Shown in pieces: positions 32,674 through 36,843 of a stretch of DNA of 36,843 bases. The translations under genes were made by a program, and so were the position numbers. Every line of letters begins with the position of its first letter. Position 1 is the stretch's first letter. The notes beneath the pieces are model-generated. The model was not told the DNA's origin, did no database searches, and saw only the letters and a program-made list of their open reading frames with translations. Source of the stretch: Candidatus Omnitrophota bacterium (GTDB lineage Bacteria; Omnitrophota; Gorgyraeia; B26-G9); the NCBI GenBank assembly GCA_022013205.1, contig JAKLQT010000244.1, positions 1 through 36,843 on the forward strand, read 5' to 3'.

Positions 32674-33450
32674 CTACGGGAAGATATGCGTCGGCAGGTT
32701 TTCTTTGTCTTTGAGCTGGTTTTCCATGTATTCCGCGGCAAGGCGGGAGGCAAACTCTCCGACGCGCACACGGTAGAGCTTTCCCTTGCGGGATTCCAAC
32801 GGCGTAATATACGCCTCATAACCTTTAGACTTCAGGTCATCATACAAACTCTGCGCGTTCTCCATAGAGGTAAAACAGCCGACCTGTATGGTAAAGAAAT
32901 TACCGCCCACGGTAGTGGCCTTTGCCAGTTGCGCCTCAAAGCTTTCCGGAAATTTCTTATGCAATTGGCTGAAATAATACTCCGATTTTGCCAATTCGCT
33001 TTTTCCCTGATAAGCCCTGCCTAACTTATAAAAAAGCATCGCCTGGTAATCGGTATCACTGCCCTTTGTCAGCAACTGGTCGTATATGCTCACCGCGTCA
33101 TCGTAATTATGCTGCATGAAATAGGTATCGGCAATCCCGATATATAATTCCGTGGAAAGCGGCTTCTGTATATAAGGAATCGCCTTACGGAACGCATCGC
33201 GCGCCTTTTCATAGTATTCCATATTAAACAGGCAAACGCCCTCGACATAAAAAATTTCGCCTTTTGCCGCTTTATCAGCAGCGCCGCGTTCAAGCCGGGA
33301 GCACTCGTTCAGGGCTTCCCCAAATTCGCCTCTAAGCATCTTCGCGAACACAGGGTCCAGGCTTTTTGTATACCCGTAGGCAAACAAATTGCCGGCCAAA
33401 ATGCTCATTAACCCAAAACAAATAATTATAACTATCAGTCTTTTACGCAT
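32674..33450 (-). CDS. Periplasmic TPR-SPOR protein (258 aa)
   Basis: A signal peptide (about 1-24, ending GNLFAYG) is followed by TPR units (KGEIFYVEGVCLFNMEYYEKARDAF, STELYIGIADTYFMQHNYDDAV, AMLFYKLGRAYQGKSELAKSEYYF). A SPOR domain is at about 185-255: FFTIQVGCFTSMENAQSLYDDL, then YEAYITPLESRKGKLYRVRVGEFAS. SPOR domains bind peptidoglycan strands lacking stem peptides, often at division sites. The TPR part could bring a partner to the wall. It is located between miaB and miaA on the same strand and may be cotranscribed with miaA. Confidence 0.88.
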   Translation of the reverse strand: MRKRLIVIIICFGLMSILAGNLFAYGYTKSLDPVFAKMLRGEFGEALNECSRLERGAADKAAKGEIFYVEGVCLFNMEYYEKARDAFRKAIPYIQKPLSTELYIGIADTYFMQHNYDDAVSIYDQLLTKGSDTDYQAMLFYKLGRAYQGKSELAKSEYYFSQLHKKFPESFEAQLAKATTVGGNFFTIQVGCFTSMENAQSLYDDLKSKGYEAYITPLESRKGKLYRVRVGEFASRLAAEYMENQLKDKENLPTHIFP

Positions 33451-33524
33451 TGGATAACTTTCACCGGATATCGGCCGTTGGCCATAGACTACCTTTTCCC
33501 GTATTTTATCATATCCGGTGAATG

Positions 33525-33737
33525 TTAAAAAGAAATTATTACAAAGCGGATTCTGCAGGTCATTCGTAAATAATACGGCAGGGAGACATCAAGCCCTGCC
33601 TCCATCATCTCCCGCTCATCCAAAACAGCGTTATGCCGGTCTTCCAGCCATGGTGTGATCTTTTCCGCGCCGCCCTGATCTCCGAAAAATAAGATATCTA
33701 TGACCGGTCTTGCAGTTTTCGGAAATTTATGGTATAT
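33525..33737 (-). pseudogene. Unrecognised coding fragment under a promoter
   Basis: A minus-strand frame without an obvious start reads KFPKTARPVIDILFFG, then GGAEKITPWLEDRHNAVLDE and MMEAGLDVSLPYYLRMTCRI before a stop at 33525-33527. The composition is strongly protein-like and unlike a chance frame. The 5' end overlaps the promoter of the 469-aa gene, suggesting that the insertion of that gene cut off the rest. I do not recognise the family. Confidence 0.4.
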
Positions 33738-33738
33738 T
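33710..33738 (+). promoter_or_regulatory. Promoter of the 469-aa tagged gene
   Basis: TTGCAG (33710-33715), 17 bp and TATATT (33733-33738), preceded by TGG as in the other family promoters. I see no clear copy of the upstream TGTTACAGTAAT box here. The leader is about 80 nt. Confidence 0.6.
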
Positions 33739-33823
33739 TAATAACCTTTTGTAATAAATGATTAAATAAATAAGCAAATTTTAATACACAGAACACTTAT
33801 AAACCCCAAAAGTAAAATAAAAA

Positions 33824-35233
33824 ATGAACAAAAGAATATTCTTTAAAACAGTATCGTTCGTCCTTATTATATCATTTTTGTCGCTGGATATGTCTTGGGC
33901 GGGGGGAAGAATAATCCCTCCCTCTAAAAACAAAAACACACTCAGTCCATCTCTGCAAATAGATAGCCAAGAAATAAAAAATTCCCTGAAAACTCATTAT
34001 TTTAAATTATCAGCTCCTACTAAAATCAAAATAAACTCGGGACATATTAACCTTCAAAATTATAAGCGTCCTAAAGTACTTAATATATCAGAATTTATTA
34101 AGGGAATAAGCTTTTTATTAATATCTATTGGTATACTTAGTTTTATCTTACAAAAATTTATGGGCAGATTCACGGCAGAGTATATATCTATTAGTCTAAT
34201 CGTAGGCATTAGCGGTGCAATGATGACTATTCTCAATGAAGTGAGTATAGCAATTTTCGGCAGAGAATTCACAATAAATCTTACTTCGCTGCCTGAACTC
34301 GATATTGAAGGAGTTTCAAATTTAGCGCCAAAGATAAAAGATCGATTTTTAAACATGCTATATCGGCTTGGATTAAGAAATGAACTAAACTTTAAAAACC
34401 CAAGCCCCAGCGGAGATTTCGTAATTTTAGGGAGCAAAACGTTAAACATGGATGATGAAACGGTAAAAGTATATTTTGTCAATTCTCTTAATCCTATGAA
34501 ATCCTCTTTTGAAAATGGCCATGCTTTTATAACCAACCCCAAAGAACGAAAAATCCATGTCGTCCTTAATGTTATTGCGCAGGAAATTAATTGCGAAATT
34601 ATGCCTTATTTGGAAAAAGGTGAAATTAGACTGCCGCATAACGACCGATTAGCCTTAGAATTTAAAAACAATCCTGCACTTTTAAACAATCACAAAGAAA
34701 CAATAGCCTTGATTTATTCATTATTAGGAAGGGAATTTGAAGGCATGTCCAGGGAACAGGTAACCCAAAAAATCGTTAATGCTGCCATCAAGCACAAATT
34801 AACCCAGCTCTCTTTTAACTTAACCGGGCAAAAGATTGAAGACAAAAACCTTGACCTTTTACTAAAAATTAAAGACGGGACAACACCGTTTTTAGCGCTT
34901 AAAGCTCTATTATCTAACGCTATATTAGGAGAAGAGAGTAATGAAATCATAAAAATGCTCGGCAAGGAATTATCATATCCGCATTCATCCGCAACAACCT
35001 ACCAGGATTGGCTTGAAACCTCCGGGATACTCAAAATAGAACATTCAGAACTCAAAAAAATAGCGAAAGAAATTTATTATCAAATCAGGCAAAAAACAGA
35101 AGCACAAAATTCAATACCTTCTGAAACTTTAGGAGTGAAAACTTTGAGCAGTATTCCCCCTCTGCCCCCCAGCCTATCGATGCTCGCCGGCAATCCGCAG
35201 CACTCTATGTTACCTTTCGAACAAGCGATTTAA
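33824..35233 (+). CDS. Tagged-family membrane protein with EQAI tail (469 aa)
   Basis: The leader MNKRIFFKTVSFVLIISF leads to SLDMSWAGG and then the box TLSPSLQI at 39-46. Two likely membrane spans follow (about 91-110 and 119-145). The rest is soluble: DFVILGSKTLN, FENGHAFITNPKERKIHVVLN and IAQEINCEIMP. A Pro/Ser-rich stretch (SSIPPLPPSLSML) comes just before the final MLPFEQAI. The central segment starting with FENGHAF might carry a catalytic His, but I cannot assign a family. This is the only plus-strand member. It is inserted between miaB and the SPOR-miaA pair and converges on miaB. Its overall plan (two spans, then a soluble part) recalls the 334-aa protein. Confidence 0.75.
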   Translation: MNKRIFFKTVSFVLIISFLSLDMSWAGGRIIPPSKNKNTLSPSLQIDSQEIKNSLKTHYFKLSAPTKIKINSGHINLQNYKRPKVLNISEFIKGISFLLISIGILSFILQKFMGRFTAEYISISLIVGISGAMMTILNEVSIAIFGREFTINLTSLPELDIEGVSNLAPKIKDRFLNMLYRLGLRNELNFKNPSPSGDFVILGSKTLNMDDETVKVYFVNSLNPMKSSFENGHAFITNPKERKIHVVLNVIAQEINCEIMPYLEKGEIRLPHNDRLALEFKNNPALLNNHKETIALIYSLLGREFEGMSREQVTQKIVNAAIKHKLTQLSFNLTGQKIEDKNLDLLLKIKDGTTPFLALKALLSNAILGEESNEIIKMLGKELSYPHSSATTYQDWLETSGILKIEHSELKKIAKEIYYQIRQKTEAQNSIPSETLGVKTLSSIPPLPPSLSMLAGNPQHSMLPFEQAI

Positions 35234-35275
35234 TCGGGAATCTGGAATTTTAAATCAACTATTATATAGCATCAA

Positions 35276-36619
35276 TCATCTGCCGTCCTGACAAATATAC
35301 ATAGATTTTTTCTTGTGCAAACTCTTCTGAAACTCTAATAACTTTTGATTCCGCTCTTTTTTTACAGGCTGCGGAACGTCATCCGCCAATCCCGCGGCCT
35401 TTGTGCGCGGCCGCGGCGAGTATTTGAAGATATAGGCGGCGCTAAACTCCACCTCTTTCATCAAATCAAACGTATCCTGAAAATCCGCTTCCGTCTCTCC
35501 CGGAAACCCGACCAGCACATCCGTGGTCAGCCTCAAGCCCGGGATAATCTCCTTTGCCTTTTTCACCAGCTTTATATAATGCTCCCGCGTATAGCCGCGG
35601 TTCATCAACTTCAATATCCTATCCGAACCTGACTGTACCGGCAGGTGCAAAAACTTCTTACACCTCGGCAATTCCCGCATCACCCGGAACAGCTCTTCCG
35701 AGGCGTCCTTTGGATGCGAAGTAACAAAATCAAACTTCTCCAATCCTTCAACCTCATTCACCATCTTTAACAAATCAATAAAATCTATTTTTTTTCTACC
35801 ATGAGCCATGAGCCATGAGCTATGAGCTGTATAGCTATTTACATTCTGCCCCAACAGCGTAACCTCTTTTACTCCCTTTCTCACCAACCCCTCTATCTCC
35901 CTGATTATCTCATGCGCCGGACGGCTTCTTTCCCTGCCCCTGACATAAGGCACTATGCAGTAAGAGCAGAAATTATCGCACCCCTCCATAATAATCACAT
36001 TCGCGTGATTTTTATCTGCAACATAATCGGTATCATACACCGCGTCTATACGCTGCTTCCTGCCTACAGCCATCTGCGGGATATGCCGCTTAAAAAACTC
36101 ATCCAGCACATCCGCGATACTCCCGATATCATTCGGCCCCACGACAACATCCACCAGCGCTGACTTCGCGAACGCCGCCTTTTTGTAATTCTCCGCCATA
36201 CAGCCCAGAAGTCCAATAACCGGACTTCTGGCTACAGGCTCCAGGCTGCAAGCTCCATGCTTTTTCCTGCGGCCTGCGGCCTGCGGCTTGAAGCATCGGC
36301 CGTAGCAGCCGATCTCGCTCCACACCTTATCCTCCGCATGCTGCCGCACCGAACAGGTATTAAACAGCACGATATCCGCGGACTCAATATTCTCCGCCAA
36401 CTGATAACCGGCCTTCAGCAAAACCCCAGCCACCAGCTCGCTGTCGCGGGTATTCATCTGACAACCGAAAGTCTTAATAAAGACTTTCGGTTGTCGTGTC
36501 CGCGGCGCGTTGAGGACAATCCCGCAGGGATTTTCATCAACATGCTCGCGCAAGGACCTGACACTATTTTTATTATGCTTACTGTTATCTTCTTCCATTT
36601 TTCTTAATGAACACATCAT
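35276..36619 (-). CDS. miaB: tRNA methylthiotransferase MiaB, without TRAM and with repeat-derived inserts
   Basis: This radical SAM enzyme adds the 2-methylthio group to i6A37 made by MiaA. The UPF0004 part has its three cluster cysteines: KTFGCQMN, FNTCSVR and LLGCMAE. The radical SAM motif is EGCDNFCSYCIVPYVRGRERS. Further marks are VTLLGQNVNSY, FVTSHPKD, LHLPVQSGSDRIL, MNRGYTREHY and LTTDVLVGFPGETEADF. The protein ends LEFQKSLHKKKSMYICQDGR, where the TRAM RNA-binding domain should begin, so TRAM is lost. Two variable loops are coded by intergenic-type repeats, at 36205-36296 and 35799-35829. The first 45 residues precede the normal start, and the true start is uncertain: ATG at 36619 lies in a hairpin and ATG at 36598 has only weak support. 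Confidence 0.92.
   Translation of the reverse strand: MMCSLRKMEEDNSKHNKNSVRSLREHVDENPCGIVLNAPRTRQPKVFIKTFGCQMNTRDSELVAGVLLKAGYQLAENIESADIVLFNTCSVRQHAEDKVWSEIGCYGRCFKPQAAGRRKKHGACSLEPVARSPVIGLLGCMAENYKKAAFAKSALVDVVVGPNDIGSIADVLDEFFKRHIPQMAVGRKQRIDAVYDTDYVADKNHANVIIMEGCDNFCSYCIVPYVRGRERSRPAHEIIREIEGLVRKGVKEVTLLGQNVNSYTAHSSWLMAHGRKKIDFIDLLKMVNEVEGLEKFDFVTSHPKDASEELFRVMRELPRCKKFLHLPVQSGSDRILKLMNRGYTREHYIKLVKKAKEIIPGLRLTTDVLVGFPGETEADFQDTFDLMKEVEFSAAYIFKYSPRPRTKAAGLADDVPQPVKKERNQKLLEFQKSLHKKKSMYICQDGR
35799..35829 (-). repeat. Short-word repeat inside miaB (second insert)
   Basis: CCATGAGCCATGAGCCATG then AGCTATGAGCTG is the same repeat word as in the spacers at 15386, 19019 and 21384. Here it is read in frame as AHSSWLMAHGR, in the loop between GQNVNSY and DLL of MiaB, where homologues vary in length. 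Confidence 0.75.
36205..36296 (-). repeat. Repeat block inside miaB (first insert)
   Basis: The block contains a perfect 10-bp inverted repeat (CCAGAAGTCC at 36205-36214, GGACTTCTGG at 36222-36231). GGCTACAGGCTCCAGGCTGC follows, then three tandem CTGCGGC units (36268-36288). It is read in frame as FKPQAAGRRKKHGACSLEP. It lies between the second and third cluster cysteines and lengthens that loop by about 17 residues relative to E. coli MiaB. Confidence 0.75.
36460..36495. repeat. Perfect 16-bp palindromic hairpin in the miaB 5' coding region
   Basis: GACAACCGAAAGTCTT (36460-36475) and its exact reverse complement (36480-36495) flank a 4-nt loop (AATA). In miaB it codes for QPKVFIKTFGCQ, including the first cluster cysteine. 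A small stem with arms AATCCC and GGGATT lies just upstream at about 36522-36536. Confidence 0.8.
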
Positions 36620-36649
36620 TTATGGAGCAAAACGACATAAATGATGTGT
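36611..36649. repeat. 14-bp perfect inverted repeat across the miaB start
   Basis: ACACATCATTTATG (36611-36624) and CATAAATGATGTGT (36636-36649) pair exactly, with an 11-nt loop. In the miaB transcript the stem would bury the ATGATG at the first possible start. It could be a translational control or an operator. Confidence 0.55.
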
Positions 36650-36703
36650 GTGAATTAACTATACCTTCACAAAATATTATCTAAATACATACATCACTTA
36701 GAG

Positions 36704-36713
36704 GTAAGCGTCC
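36704..36713. mobile_element. Terminal inverted repeat of an IS66-family element
   Basis: GTAAGCGTCC matches the usual outer end of IS66-family terminal repeats (GTAAGCG). The last codon of the transposase lies 22 bp inside it, the normal spacing. The preceding ACTTAGAG could be one copy of the 8-bp target duplication; the other end is outside the window. Confidence 0.6.
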
Positions 36714-36731
36714 TTAGAATACAGGTAACTT

Positions 36732-36843
36732 TTATTTGACTTTGGCACGTAATTGCTGCCAGTTATCCGGCAGCAGGCTTTCCAGTTGACTCATCCTGCA
36801 ATCATTTATACGTTCCAGCACATCAGTCAAATATTCCCACGTA
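36732..36843 (-). CDS. IS66-family transposase, C-terminal end only
   Basis: The minus-strand frame entering from the window edge reads TWEYLTDVLERINDCRMSQL, then ESLLPDNWQQLRAKVK and a stop. This is the C-terminal segment of IS66 TnpC transposases, a YLxDVLxRIxxxxxxxLxxLLPxNW pattern. The DDE core and the tnpA/tnpB companions must lie to the right, outside the window. Only 36 residues are visible, so whether the element is intact cannot be judged. Confidence 0.75.
   Translation of the reverse strand, partial: TWEYLTDVLERINDCRMSQLESLLPDNWQQLRAKVK

Overview
The window reads as a chromosomal segment of an uncultivated Gram-negative bacterium. I think of the Omnitrophota (OP3/PVC-related) first. 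The reasons are the very large, otherwise unrecognised proteins with stereotyped N-termini, TPR-rich exported proteins, a SurA-type periplasmic chaperone, and intergenic spacers full of short-word repeats. This placement is inference; no rRNA or tRNA gene is visible to test it.

Layout. Positions 1-1,261 hold a decayed IS110-family transposase, followed by a short fragment of a duplicated transglutaminase-like gene. Positions 1,637-6,059 (minus) carry three exported TPR proteins around an Ig-like/transglutaminase-like exported protein. Positions 6,264-7,946 (minus) encode a processive GT2 glycosyltransferase. From 7,954 onward a plus-strand operon encodes a 51-aa membrane peptide, a GT-C membrane glycosyltransferase and an unusually short Mfd. 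A second plus-strand operon has a promoter at 11,941 and encodes a SurA-like chaperone, PdxA and RsmA, with overlapping genes. Positions 31,620-36,619 hold the minus-strand housekeeping genes miaA, a TPR-SPOR protein and miaB. The right edge is the end of an IS66-family element.

The part I consider potentially undescribed lies at 14,853-31,323, plus an outlier at 33,824-35,233. At least six genes of quite different content share an architecture: 102 aa; a 969-aa B12-binding-type radical SAM protein; a 334-aa membrane protein with a frameshifted tail; 1,852 aa; 1,351 aa; 469 aa. Two decayed copies lie among them. Most begin with a hydrophobic leader related to FxxIxxxLIxAFLxxDxxWxG. Most then have a short box of the type TLxPxxQI within the next 10-20 residues. 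They end in a short tail whose best form is LELIEQAI, with variants GQAI, EQAI, AQSI, ESAV and RSAI directly before the stop. In two damaged copies the tail is still readable in another frame.

Four of these genes also share an upstream block: a box close to TGTTACAGTAATAAAATATTT, 10-14 bp, a TTGCAA-like -35, exactly 17 bp, and TATAAT/TATACT. The fifth and sixth differ: the 469-aa gene has only the core promoter, and the 969-aa gene probably depends on read-through. About 170 bp covering leader and signal peptide are nearly identical in the 334-aa and 1,852-aa genes, whose bodies are unrelated. This looks like a promoter-leader-tag cassette placed on different proteins, possibly a sorting, docking or processing system. 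A hicBA toxin-antitoxin pair sits inside the island.

Other points of note are the Mfd without its UvrA-binding and C-terminal domains, and a miaB that has captured intergenic short-word repeats in frame, carries a perfect 16-bp palindrome in its 5' coding region and lacks the TRAM domain. All statements come from reading the sequence by eye; no database search was possible.
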